Source: Pandoraea aquatica (lineage in GTDB: Bacteria > Pseudomonadota > Gammaproteobacteria > Burkholderiales > Burkholderiaceae). From it: 64,000 nucleotides of DNA. The first letter of the stretch is position 1, and each line of letters begins with the position of its first letter. A program made the position numbers and the translations under genes. Under the pieces are notes generated by a model, which ran no database searches, had not been told where the DNA came from, and saw only the letters and a program-made list of their open reading frames with translations. Where the stretch lies: assembly GCF_902459565.1 (NCBI RefSeq), contig NZ_CABPSN010000003.1, forward strand, positions 434,001 through 498,000, given 5' to 3'. This document shows positions 23,994 to 33,300 of the stretch, in pieces.

Positions 23994-25415
23994 TCAGCCC
24001 GCAGCACGCAACCGGAAAATCTTGCCCGGATTCAGTAGATTCTGCGGATCGAGCGAGGTCTTGATCGCGCGCATGACATCGATGGCGTCTTCGCCATGTT
24101 CCGTCACGAGGAAGCCCATCTTGTGCAGGCCGACGCCATGTTCGCCGGTGCAGGTGCCGCCCATGCGAATGGCGCGCTCGACAATGCGTTGATTCAGGCG
24201 CTCGGCTTCTTCGATGTCTGCCGGTTTGTCCGGATCGATGAGAATTGCGACGTGGAAATTACCGTCGCCCACGTGGCCCACGATCGGGCACGTCAGGTAG
24301 GAGCCTTTCAGGTCTTCTTCCGTTTCGCCCACGCACTCGGCCAGACGCGAGATCGGCACGCAGACGTCGGTCGTGACCGCGCGGCTACCCGGCTGAAGCT
24401 GGAGCATCGCGAAGTAGGCGCTGTGACGCGCACTCCACAGACGGTTACGGTCTTCGGTGCGCGTGGCCCATTCGAAACCGGTGCCGCCGTTGTCCTTGGC
24501 CAGTTCCTCGACCGTCTGCGCCTGTTCCTGCACGCCGGCTTCGCTGCCGTGGAATTCGAAGAAGAGCGTCTGCGTTTCCGGCAGCTCCAGCTTGGAGTGC
24601 TTGTTGATGGCACGCACAGCCAGCGCATCGACGAATTCGACGCGTGCGACCGGCACCCCCAACTGAATCGTTTGGATGGTGCAGTTCACGGCGTCCGTCA
24701 TGCTCGGGAACGAGCAGATCGCCGCCGAGACCGCTTCGGGCTGCGGATACAGTCGCACCGTCGCCTCGGTGATGATGCCCAGCGTGCCTTCGCTGCCGAC
24801 GAACAGGCGCGTGAGGTCGTAGCCGGCCGACGACTTGCGTGCGCGCGTGCCGGTGTGGATGATGCGGCCGTCGGCGAGCACCACGGTCAGGGCCAGCACG
24901 TTCTCGCGCATCGTGCCGTAGCGCACAGCGTTGGTGCCCGAGGCACGCGTGGCACACATGCCGCCGATGCTGGCGTCTGCGCCCGGATCGATCGGGAAGA
25001 ACAGGCCCGTGTCGCGCAGCGCTTCGTTCAAAGCCTTGCGCGAAATGCCGGGCTGCGTGGTGACGGTCAGGTCTTCGGCGTTGATCGAGACGATCTGGTT
25101 CATCTCCGACAGATCGAGCGACAAACCGCCTTCGACCGCGAGCAGATGACCTTCGAGCGACGAACCCGCGCCGTAGGGGATGATGGGGACGTTGTGCTTC
25201 GCGCAGAGTTTGACGATCTGCGAGACCTCTTCCGTGCTGTGTGCGAAGGCGACGGCATCGGGCAACATGGGGTCAAACGGCGATTCGTCCCGGCCGTGAT
25301 GTTCGCGCAGCGCTTCCTTGGTGCTCACGCGCTCGCCCAGCAGGGCTTGCAACTCGGTGAGCAGGGCGTCGGGGAACGGACGCTTCGCGGCGAACGGCAG
25401 ATGGGGATGATTCAC
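23994..25415 (-). CDS. FAD-linked oxidase, D-lactate dehydrogenase-like
   Basis: A 473-residue flavoenzyme related to GlcD and to cytochrome-linked D-lactate dehydrogenases. The FAD site is in IPYGAGSSLEGHLLAVEGG and GMCATRASGTNAVRYGTM; the substrate domain has VGHVGDGNFHVAILID and GTCTGEHGVGLHKMGFL. A GTG start at 25415 is chosen because AAGGAG lies 6 bases upstream; no ATG fits. It is the first gene of the operon with glcD, the channel gene and glcE. D-lactate or another 2-hydroxy acid is the likely substrate, with electrons passed to the respiratory chain. Confidence 0.88.
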   Translation of the reverse strand: MNHPHLPFAAKRPFPDALLTELQALLGERVSTKEALREHHGRDESPFDPMLPDAVAFAHSTEEVSQIVKLCAKHNVPIIPYGAGSSLEGHLLAVEGGLSLDLSEMNQIVSINAEDLTVTTQPGISRKALNEALRDTGLFFPIDPGADASIGGMCATRASGTNAVRYGTMRENVLALTVVLADGRIIHTGTRARKSSAGYDLTRLFVGSEGTLGIITEATVRLYPQPEAVSAAICSFPSMTDAVNCTIQTIQLGVPVARVEFVDALAVRAINKHSKLELPETQTLFFEFHGSEAGVQEQAQTVEELAKDNGGTGFEWATRTEDRNRLWSARHSAYFAMLQLQPGSRAVTTDVCVPISRLAECVGETEEDLKGSYLTCPIVGHVGDGNFHVAILIDPDKPADIEEAERLNQRIVERAIRMGGTCTGEHGVGLHKMGFLVTEHGEDAIDVMRAIKTSLDPQNLLNPGKIFRLRAAG

Positions 25416-25722
25416 GGCTTTCTCCTTCGGGTCTCCGGGCCGCCGTCGCCGGTGGGCGTTGGCGGACACCATATCGGGCGGGGTCTCGGGCGCGCGGTGC
25501 ACACCCTGACACCTCATGAGCGGGGATTTTACGCTGTGACGGCGTTTTTCCCCACACTTTGCGTCATATCATACGGACTTGCCGTGTATCAGCGCCATCG
25601 GAATTGCCTGAAAAATAGGCAGGCGATGGCAGGACGGTCAATTTCAATCAAAAAGGCAGGTCGTCCGGTGCCCGAACAGGGGCCGGCGGGCAAGATGTGC
25701 CGCAAGGGGTAGGTGTCAGAAG
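25416..25722. other. Intergenic region between FAD oxidase and adenosyltransferase genes
   Basis: These 307 bases separate divergent genes. I see no gene, terminator or cobalamin riboswitch signature. TAAAAT on the minus strand near 25530 could be a -10, but no good -35 stands at the right distance. Confidence 0.4.
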
Positions 25723-26286
25723 ATGGGGAATCGTTTGAGCAAGATCGTCACGCGTACCGGTGACGGTGGCAAGACCGGGCTGGGCGACGGCGCACGCGTC
25801 GACAAGTTCAGCCTGCGCATCGTCGCCATTGGCGAGATCGATGAGACCAATTCGCACATCGGCGTGTTGCTGTGCGAGGACCTGCCGCAGGACGTGCGGG
25901 CCATGCTGCTCGATATTCAGCACGATCTGTTCGATCTCGGCGGCGAACTGAGCATGCCCCGTCACACGTTGCTGACGGACGCTCAGGTGGCGAAGCTCGA
26001 CGAGTGGCTCGCGCATTACAACGCCGATCTGCCGAGCCTGAAGGAATTCATTCTGCCGGGCGGCACGCGTGCCGCAGCGCTCGCGCATGTGGTGCGTGCG
26101 GTGGCGCGTCGTGCCGAGCGGGCGATGGTGGCGCTGGGCGCAGACGAGACGGTCGCCCCCGCGCCGCGTCAATACGTCAATCGCTTGTCGGACCTGATGT
26201 TCGTGCTCGCCCGTGTGCTCAATCGCGCAGGCGGTGGCAGCGACGTGCTCTGGCAGCGCGACCGCACGATGGGCGAAGCAGAGTAA
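25723..26286 (+). CDS. PduO-type cob(I)alamin adenosyltransferase
   Basis: A 187-residue enzyme that moves adenosine from ATP to cob(I)alamin to make adenosylcobalamin. The ATP-binding N-terminus is clear (SKIVTRTGDGGKTGLGDGARV), as are the family motifs GEIDETNSHIG, FILPGGTRAAALAHVVRAVARRAERA and the closing RLSDLMFVLARVLNR. Length is typical. It stands alone, divergent from the FAD oxidase operon, and ends at a terminator shared with aroG. Confidence 0.93.
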   Translation: MGNRLSKIVTRTGDGGKTGLGDGARVDKFSLRIVAIGEIDETNSHIGVLLCEDLPQDVRAMLLDIQHDLFDLGGELSMPRHTLLTDAQVAKLDEWLAHYNADLPSLKEFILPGGTRAAALAHVVRAVARRAERAMVALGADETVAPAPRQYVNRLSDLMFVLARVLNRAGGGSDVLWQRDRTMGEAE

Positions 26287-26330
26287 GAGCGTAGGGCAAT
26301 CGCGTCTTTGCCGACACGCGCAGGATGCAA

Positions 26331-26363
26331 AAAGGGCGGCCGATGTTGCGTCGGCCGCCCTTT
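26331..26363. terminator. Bidirectional terminator between adenosyltransferase and aroG
   Basis: AAAGGGCGGCCGA and TCGGCCGCCCTTT form a 13-bp stem with a 7-base loop. The A5 and T3 ends serve the minus and plus strands, respectively. Confidence 0.85.
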
Positions 26364-26394
26364 GCTTGCTTACGTCGTCGCTAACTGATGTCGA

Positions 26395-27468
26395 TCAGTT
26401 ACCCGCGCCGCGTGCCACGCGGCGGGCGCGCACGGCGTCGGCCAGCGTGTCGAGCACCTTCAGGCTGTCTTCCCAGTTGATGCAGGCGTCGGTAATGCTC
26501 TGACCGTAGGTCAGTTCCTTGCCCGGCACATGGTCCTGACGGCCAGCCACGAGGTGCGACTCGACCATCACGCCGATGATGCGGTCGTCGCCACCGGCGA
26601 TCTGACGGGCGATGTCGTCGCACACCGGGATCTGGTTCGCGTGGTTCTTCTGGCTGTTGGCGTGCGATGCGTCGATCATCACGCGCGCGGCCAGACCCTG
26701 CTTGGCAATGTCGTCGCAGGCGGTCTGCACGCTGGCGGCGTCGTAGTTCGGCGTTTTGCCGCCGCGCAGAATCAGGTGGCAGTCTTCATTGCCTGCGGTC
26801 GATACGATGGCAGAGTGGCCGCCCTTCGTCACCGACAGGAAATGGTGCGGCTGCGATGCAGCCTTGATGGCGTCCACGGCGATCTTCACGTTACCGTCGG
26901 TGCCGTTCTTGAAGCCGACCGGGCACGACAGGCCCGACGCGAGTTCGCGGTGCACCTGCGATTCCGTGGTGCGTGCGCCGATGGCACCCCACGACACGAG
27001 ATCGGCGATGTACTGCGGGCTGATCATGTCGAGGTATTCCGTGCCGGCAGGCAGGCCCATCTCGTTGATCTGGGCGAGCAGTTCGCGCGCCAGACGCAGA
27101 CCGTCGTTGATCTTGAAGCTGTTGTCCATGTGCGGGTCGTTGATCAGACCCTTCCAGCCCACCGTCGTGCGCGGCTTCTCGAAGTACACGCGCATCACGA
27201 TTTCCAGCTCGCCCTTCAGACGTTCGCGCTGCTCGACCAGACGCGCCGCGTATTCCAGCGCAGCCTTCGGGTCGTGAATCGAACACGGTCCGATGATGAC
27301 GACCAGACGGTCTTCCATGCCGTGCAGCACGCGATGAATGGCACCACGCGAGCGATGGATGAGATCCGCGCTCTTTTCCGAGCACGGGTATTCGCGGATC
27401 AGGTGCGCCGGGGGCGTCAGTTCCTTGAGTTCGCGAATACGGACATCATCGGTGTTGTGGGGAGGCAT
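26395..27468 (-). CDS. aroG: 3-deoxy-7-phosphoheptulonate synthase (DAHP synthase), class I
   Basis: A 357-residue AroFGH-type enzyme that condenses phosphoenolpyruvate and erythrose-4-phosphate, the first step of aromatic amino acid synthesis. Family blocks are clear: VVIIGPCSIHDPKAALEYA, RVYFEKPRTTVGWKGLIND, SWGAIGARTTESQVHRELASG, FKNGTDGN, HSAIVSTAGN and DASHANSQK. ATG 27468 follows AGGAG at 8 bases. It has a transcribed leader of about 230 bases that carries a Phe/Tyr-rich peptide and an attenuator (27521-27651), so it is probably controlled by charged tRNA-Phe and tRNA-Tyr levels. Confidence 0.96.
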   Translation of the reverse strand: MPPHNTDDVRIRELKELTPPAHLIREYPCSEKSADLIHRSRGAIHRVLHGMEDRLVVIIGPCSIHDPKAALEYAARLVEQRERLKGELEIVMRVYFEKPRTTVGWKGLINDPHMDNSFKINDGLRLARELLAQINEMGLPAGTEYLDMISPQYIADLVSWGAIGARTTESQVHRELASGLSCPVGFKNGTDGNVKIAVDAIKAASQPHHFLSVTKGGHSAIVSTAGNEDCHLILRGGKTPNYDAASVQTACDDIAKQGLAARVMIDASHANSQKNHANQIPVCDDIARQIAGGDDRIIGVMVESHLVAGRQDHVPGKELTYGQSITDACINWEDSLKVLDTLADAVRARRVARGAGN

Positions 27469-27520
27469 GTTTTTTCTCCTGGGCAGTTCGGACTGCGGTT
27501 CGTTTCTCGGGATTCGGGTC

Positions 27521-27553
27521 AAAAAAAAACCGCCAGACTCGCTGGCGGTTTTT
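27521..27553 (-). terminator. aroG attenuator terminator
   Basis: On the minus strand CCGCCAG-CGAGT-CTGGCGG, flanked by A5 and followed by T9, sits in the aroG leader 53 bases before the start codon. Its 5' arm (CCGCCAGCG, 27540-27548) can pair instead with CGCTGGCGG (27597-27605) inside the leader peptide gene, forming an antiterminator. Confidence 0.88.
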
Positions 27554-27570
27554 CAGGATTCGTTCGGTGC

Positions 27571-27651
27571 TTACTGCTGCAACTGTCCCTCTCCATCCGC
27601 CAGCGGTGTGAGATACGCAAAAAAGTAAAAGTAAAACTTATTGGCGGTCAT
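27571..27651 (-). CDS. aroG leader peptide, Phe/Tyr-rich
   Basis: A 26-codon frame from ATG 27651 to TAA 27571. The peptide starts MTANKFYFYFFAYLTPLADG: codons 6-13 hold four Phe and three Tyr in eight residues, the mark of an attenuation leader. Codons 2-4 contain ACCGCCA, which pairs with TGGCGGT-like sequence in codons 16-19, and these codons in turn pair with the terminator arm. The ribosome site is weak. It is too short to be reported by usual gene callers. I judge it regulatory rather than a stable protein. Confidence 0.85.
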   Translation of the reverse strand: MTANKFYFYFFAYLTPLADGEGQLQQ

Positions 27652-27704
27652 GAAGGATGTCTTGGACATTGCTTTGCAGGCGGTTTGCCGTGCACAGAAA
27701 CAAC

Positions 27705-27733
27705 TTTATACGCCTAATCGAATGACGCTGCAA
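27705..27733 (-). promoter_or_regulatory. aroG promoter
   Basis: On the minus strand TTGCAG (27728-27733), a 17-base spacer and TATAAA (27705-27710). Transcription would start near 27698, about 47 bases before the leader peptide start. Confidence 0.75.
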
Positions 27734-27834
27734 CCGCATGGAGCCGCTGATCGACGGGAAAACGCGCGGAATTTCCGTGTTTTCGTGATGCGATTTGCGT
27801 CAATAAATCGTGTTTTTCTGAAAACATGCGAAAA

Positions 27835-27854
27835 CGCCCGGTTTGACCCGGGCG
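27835..27854 (-). terminator. Terminator after tldD
   Basis: CGCCCGG-GTCAAA-CCGGGCG on the minus strand, followed by TTTTCG, 46 bases after the tldD stop. It separates the tldD operon from the aroG promoter. Confidence 0.75.
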
Positions 27855-27900
27855 CTTTGCTAAGCTTTACGCATTTTTTGCGGTGCGCAAACTGTGTCGA

Positions 27901-29361
27901 TCAGGCCGTACCGCCGACCGTCATGTTTTCCATGCGCAGCGTCGGCTGACCCACGCCCACCGGCACGCTCTGGCCTTCCTTGCCGCACACGCCCACGCCC
28001 GAGTCCAGCGCCATGTCGTTGCCGATCATCGTCACGTCCTTGAGCGATTCCGGGCCGTTGCCGATGAGCGTCGCGCCCTTGACCGGGTACGTGATCTTGC
28101 CGTCTTCGATCATGTACGCCTCGGACATCGAGAACACGAACTTGCCGTTGGTGATGTCGACCTGACCGCCGCCGAAGTTCACGGCATACAGCCCGCGCTT
28201 GACCGACTTGATGATCTCCTCGGGGTCTTTGTCACCGCCGAGCATGTACGTGTTGGTCATGCGCGGCATCGGCAGCGCCGCGTACGACTCGCGACGGCCG
28301 TTGCCCGTGACCGGCATCTTCATCAGGCGCGCATTCAGGCTGTCCTGCATGTAGCCCTTCAGAATGCCGTCTTCGATGAGGGTGGTGCACTGCGTCGGGT
28401 TGCCTTCGTCGTCGATGTTCAGCGAGCCGCGGCGGTTCGACAGCGTGCCGTCATCCACCACGGTGACGCCCTTGGCCGCCACGCGCTCGCCCAGACGGCC
28501 TGAAAACGCCGACGAGCCCTTACGGTTGAAGTCGCCTTCCAGGCCGTGGCCGACGGCTTCGTGCAGCAGCACGCCGGGCCAGCCCGGGCCGAGCACGACG
28601 GTCATCGCGCCGGCCGGTGCCGGGCGCGCGTCGAGCTTGACGATGGCGCCGTCCACCGCTTCCTTGACGTACTTTTCGAGCAGATCGTCGGTGAAGTAGG
28701 CGTAGTCGAGACGCGCACCGCCGCCGCTGTTACCGATTTCGCGACGACCGTTGGATTCGACGATGACGGTGACGGACACGCGCACGAGCGGGCGCACGTC
28801 GGCGGCGATCACGCCGTCGCTGCGGGCCACGAGCACGACGTCGTACTCACCGGCCAGACCGGCCATGACCTGCGACACACGCGGATCGCGCGCACGGGCG
28901 AGCTTCTCGATACGTTCGAGCAGCGCGACCTTGCCATTGGCGTCGAGTGAGGCGAGCGGATCGGACGGCAGATACAGCCCGTGGCCGGTGGCGCTGGCCA
29001 GCTTGCTGCCGACCTTCACGCGCCCGCGTCCGGCCGTGGCGATGCTGCGCGTGGCCGCTGCGGCGTCCTTGAGCGCGATCTCGGAGATGTCGTCCGAGTA
29101 GGCGAACGCGGTGCGGTCGCCCACGATGGCGCGCACGCCCACGCCCTGATCGATCGAGAACGAACCCGATTTGACGATGCCTTCCTCCAGGCTCCACGCC
29201 TCGCTGCGGGTGTACTGGAAGTACAGATCGGCGTAGTCCACGCGATGCGTGAAGATGTCGCCGAGCGCGCGTTGCAGATGGCTTTCGTCGAGGCCGTACG
29301 GCGTGAGCAGCAGCTCGCGGGCCGTGGCCAGGTTCTGGATGCCGGTGTCGATGATTTTCAT
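27901..29361 (-). CDS. tldD: TldD metalloprotease
   Basis: A 486-residue cytoplasmic protease of the PmbA/TldD family. The zinc motif [11 protein letters not shown] (HExxxH) is at about residue 258. Other family blocks are [56 protein letters not shown] and the C-terminal cysteine segment [18 protein letters not shown]. TldD works with TldE (PmbA), which is not in this window, to process small peptides. It lies downstream of the nitrilase-family gene and yhdP in the same direction, probably one operon. Confidence 0.95.
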   Translation of the reverse strand: MKIIDTGIQNLATARELLLTPYGLDESHLQRALGDIFTHRVDYADLYFQYTRSEAWSLEEGIVKSGSFSIDQGVGVRAIVGDRTAFAYSDDISEIALKDAAAATRSIATAGRGRVKVGSKLASATGHGLYLPSDPLASLDANGKVALLERIEKLARARDPRVSQVMAGLAGEYDVVLVARSDGVIAADVRPLVRVSVTVIVESNGRREIGNSGGGARLDYAYFTDDLLEKYVKEAVDGAIVKLDARPAPAGAMTVVLGPGWPGVLLHEAVGHGLEGDFNRKGSSAFSGRLGERVAAKGVTVVDDGTLSNRRGSLNIDDEGNPTQCTTLIEDGILKGYMQDSLNARLMKMPVTGNGRRESYAALPMPRMTNTYMLGGDKDPEEIIKSVKRGLYAVNFGGGQVDITNGKFVFSMSEAYMIEDGKITYPVKGATLIGNGPESLKDVTMIGNDMALDSGVGVCGKEGQSVPVGVGQPTLRMENMTVGGTA

Positions 29362-29465
29362 GCGGTGTCAGGCCAAGGAAATGTATTCGGTAGATGAGGG
29401 CGAATTCGTCGAAGTCAACATGGCGAAATCAACGCGGCGCGGGGCGCAGGTGCGGGACATATCGG

Positions 29466-30332
29466 TCAGCCCTGCAGCACGCGGTGACGCCAGGCGGGCA
29501 GACTCTGGCGAACGCCGGCCAGCCGGGCCGGATCGATCTCGCCCACGACCACGCCAGCGCCTTCCGCTTCGCGTTGGGCGACGATTTCGCCCCACGGGTC
29601 GATCAGCATGGAATGCCCCCAGGTGCGCCGCCCGTTCTCGTGGTGCCCGCCCTGTGCGGACGCCAGCACGTAGCACTGGTTCTCGACGGCCCGCGCGCGC
29701 AGCAGCAATTCCCAGTGCGCGCGGCCCGTGGTGTAGGTAAAGGCGGCGGGTACGACCATGAGCGTACAGTCGCCCATCGCCCGGTACAACTCGGGAAAAC
29801 GCAGGTCGTAGCAGACCGACAGGCCCACACGCCCAAACGGTGCTTCAAACGTGCGTACGGCGTCGCCGGGGCGAATGGTGCGGGCTTCGTCATAGGCTTC
29901 CTCGCCTTTGACGAAGTTGAACAGGTGGATCTTGTCGTAGCGCGCGGCGGGTGCGCCGTCCGGTGCGAAGACCAGCGTCGTGTTGAGCACGCGCTCGGGC
30001 TCCGGTGCGGCCAGCGGCAGGGTGCCACCGATCAGCCAGACACCATAGCGGCGCGCCGTTTCCGCCAGAAAGTCCTGAATCGGACCGCTGCCGGGCGTTT
30101 CGCGTAGCGCGAGCTTGTCGGTGTCGCGCTGTCCCATGTAGCAGAAGTACTCCGGCAGCAGCACCAGCTCGGCCCCGGCGTCTGCGGCCTCGGCCACCAG
30201 ACGGGCCGCTTCACGCAGGTTTCGGTCGACGTCGGGCGCGCTCACCATCTGCGCGGCAGCCACACGAACGGGCGCGGTGGACGTGACAGTGGGAGCGGGC
30301 TGGGCGGTTGACTTCGTATCGGGACTCGTCAT
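29466..30332 (-). CDS. Carbon-nitrogen hydrolase, NIT1-like (deaminated glutathione amidase type)
   Basis: A 288-residue amidase of the nitrilase superfamily. The Glu-Lys-Cys triad is visible: LLPEYFCYMG, YDKIHLFNF and SVCYDLRFPELYR. The residues around them, and GTYTT-like AFTYTTGRAHWELLLRARAVENQ, resemble NIT1/YbeM, which removes the amide of deaminated glutathione as a metabolite repair step. The first 22 residues are a Ser/Thr/Pro-rich extension. It sits between yhdP and tldD, an order typical of Burkholderiales. Confidence 0.9.
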   Translation of the reverse strand: MTSPDTKSTAQPAPTVTSTAPVRVAAAQMVSAPDVDRNLREAARLVAEAADAGAELVLLPEYFCYMGQRDTDKLALRETPGSGPIQDFLAETARRYGVWLIGGTLPLAAPEPERVLNTTLVFAPDGAPAARYDKIHLFNFVKGEEAYDEARTIRPGDAVRTFEAPFGRVGLSVCYDLRFPELYRAMGDCTLMVVPAAFTYTTGRAHWELLLRARAVENQCYVLASAQGGHHENGRRTWGHSMLIDPWGEIVAQREAEGAGVVVGEIDPARLAGVRQSLPAWRHRVLQG

Positions 30333-30394
30333 GGATCGCTGATGTCGGGGCGGTGATCTTTGTCGTTCGGTGGCTGTCGGTCTTCCCGGTGGGC

Positions 30395-33300
30395 TTAGTT
30401 GCCGCGCATGCCGGCCGGGGAAGCGACGCCTGAGGCGTTGTTGCGGGCTTCCGGCCGGGTTTCCGGGGATGCATCGATCTTACTCTTATTGCCGGTGGCC
30501 TGTCCGATGACCGGATTGTCCCAGGAGCCGGTGACGTGATACGTCGTCGAGAGCGTCCGCGAGAGCTGATCGCCCAGCGCCAGTTGTGCAAAGAACGAGC
30601 CGATGCCCAGCGCCGGGTTGATGATCGCCCACGCCAGCGACGCCGACGCCGCGTTGATCTTCGGCAGCACCAGCACGTTCAGGTCCTGCGTCTCGCGTGC
30701 GAGGTCGGTGTGGCCGTCGATCTTGATGGTCGCCGCGTTGGCGTTGATCGTCAGATCGCTGGTGTTCGCCACGCCGCCCTGCATCGCGACGTTGCCGTTG
30801 ATGCTGTCGAACGGCAGACCGCTGCCGATCACGCTGTTGAAGTCGAAAGTCAGGATCTTGGCGAGCGTCTGAACCGACAGAATGCCCAGCAGCTTCGCCA
30901 GCCCCGGATCGGCCTTCAGGATCTGCCCGCGCTTGAGTTCGATCGCCACACGCCCGCCCAGTGTCGGGTAGTCGATGGCGTCGGGGCCGCCGCGCCAGCC
31001 GAAGCGACCGGAGACGGTGCCCGAGCCGTCCTTGAGCGTCTTGGGCAAGCCCAGACGGTCGAGCAGGCCGCCAGCGTCCTTCACATCGAGATTGAAGTCG
31101 AGCACCGTGCGGCGCGGCACGTCGTCGTCGTCCTTGCCTGCTGCGGCTGCCACGGCGGCGCGGCGGCGCGACGTCCGCCAGTTGCCCTTCACGTCCAGCG
31201 TAGCGGCGCTATTGCTCAGCTCCAGCTTGGTGAGTTGCCACACGGGCACGCCATCTTCGATGTCGTTGTGCGCGTTGAGTTGCAGACGGCCGAGCGGCTT
31301 GTCGCGCAGCACGAAATCGTTGGCGACGACGTCGATGGCGGGGAATTCGTCGCTCGGTTCGTCGAGCACTTGCGTGAGCACGTCGCTGCCGTGGTCTTCG
31401 CGCGGAATCACGAGTTTCGCCAGACGTGCGCGGATCGCGCCCGACGGGTTCTTCTCGTCCGGCGCGTGCCACTCGGCAAATCCGGAGACGAGTTCCGACG
31501 CGAGGCTCACCTGCCAGTCGCGGTCGTTGCGTTGCGCGCCGACCACCAGTTCGGGCCACTGACGCGACAACAGGCGAACCTGCTTCGCATGCAGAGCGAG
31601 ACGCGTCGGGAGATACGGCGTGAGTGCCCCGAATTCGTCGCGCGCGGCGGCGGCCGTCGTCGCAGGGGCGGGCGGTGTGCCCTGTGTGCCGGGGGTGACC
31701 GCGGTGCTGCCGAGCGACGCGATCACGCTGCGCCACGCATCCACGTCGAGCGTATCGAACTGGGCGCTCGCCTGCACGCCTTCACGCGGCGCGGGCACGG
31801 GCTGGTTGATGCCGATACCGCCGCGCAGCACTTCGACGCGTCCGCCATTCGCGCCATTCGTACCATTAGTACCATTCGTGCCGCTACGTTGCTGGACGTA
31901 GTTGCCCTGCACGCTGCCCACGGCAAAGTCGAGCGTGTCGGTGCGGCGTCCGCCTGGACTCATCTGCGGACGCATCGTGAAGCGCGCCGGCAGCGACGTC
32001 TCGGCGCTCTTGCCCAACGGCGCGGGCAGGTTCACGGCGAGACCGGCCAGCGTGGACTGCACCGCCAGATCCGTCATGCCCTGACGCACCGTCACCGTCG
32101 CCGTATAAGGCGTGCTGCCCGTCATGCGCTTGGCCAGTTGCGCCAGCGTGGCGTTCTCGCGATTCTCGCGCAGGCCTTGTGCGCTCATCTGACCGCCCAC
32201 GTTCAGGACGATGGTGCCGTCGTCGCGGCTGCCGCCCGACGCGCGCACATCGCCGCCGAGGAAGGTGCCGCGCAGGTTGTCGAGCGAGATGCCGCGCTCG
32301 GTGAATGCCAGTTCGCCGTCGACGGCACCGAACATCGGCAGTCCATTCAGGAGCGTGACGTCGTTGCGCAGGAAGCGGGCGCGGCCGGTGACTTTCGAGC
32401 GGTCGGTGTGATCGAGCGGCATCGACAACTGCATGGCGAGCTGCGTGTTGCCGCTCGCGCGCGTCTCGTCGGTGAAGTCGCCGATCCAGTGGCCCACAGG
32501 GCTGGTGTTCAGATATTTGACGAAGTCTGCCGCCGGTCCGCGCGCATCGCCCTTGAGCGTGAGCGTGGAGTCGTCCTGCCCGATATCGTTGATGTCGCCC
32601 TGCACTTGCGTGAGTGTCACGCCGTACACCGAGCCGCTGTCGATGGCGATGTGGAGCTTATCGGCGTCGAAACGAAGATTGCCGCGCACCTTCTCGAACG
32701 CGGGCCAGACTTCCGTATGCCCCGGGCGCAGCGGCGACGGGTTGAACGTCACGTCCACGAGCGGGATGTCGATGCGGAACTTGCCACCCCCCTTGCCGTA
32801 AGGGAAGTCTTCGAGATCGCCCTGCACCGCGAACGGCGCGTTCTGCACGGTGCCTGCCAGCAGCGCGCGTTGCAGATAGTCGCGCACGCCCGCGCCGATA
32901 TCGGTGGGCAGGTAGCGCGGCACGGCGTTGGCGTTCGCGCGCACGATATTGCCCTTCAGATCGACGATGCCGTTGCCCTTGCCGCCGTTTTGCCACGTAC
33001 CGCTCACGTCGCCCGTGAGTTCGGCGTTTTGCAGATGCACGGCGTCGACACGCACCTGCACGTTCGCCGGGGCGTCGCGCTTGGTCGCCGAGTGCGACAC
33101 GCGCCACGACGTGCGGGCCGTGAGCGTATCGAGGTCGAGGCGCGGCTGGTCGAAGCGGCCGGGGAAGTCCAGCGTGGCGCTCTTCGAATTGAGCGTGAGG
33201 CTGCCGCGCGACTGATCGGCGTCGATATGACCGCTCAGATTCGCAAAGCCGGGACGTCCAGCGTTGGGCGAATTCGGCCGTGCGGGGGGATGCTGGCTCG

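Noticed and set aside
25600-25722. Possible cobalamin riboswitch before the adenosyltransferase gene.
   Set aside because: No B12-box-like sequence or stable hairpin at the start codon was seen, and the gap is short.
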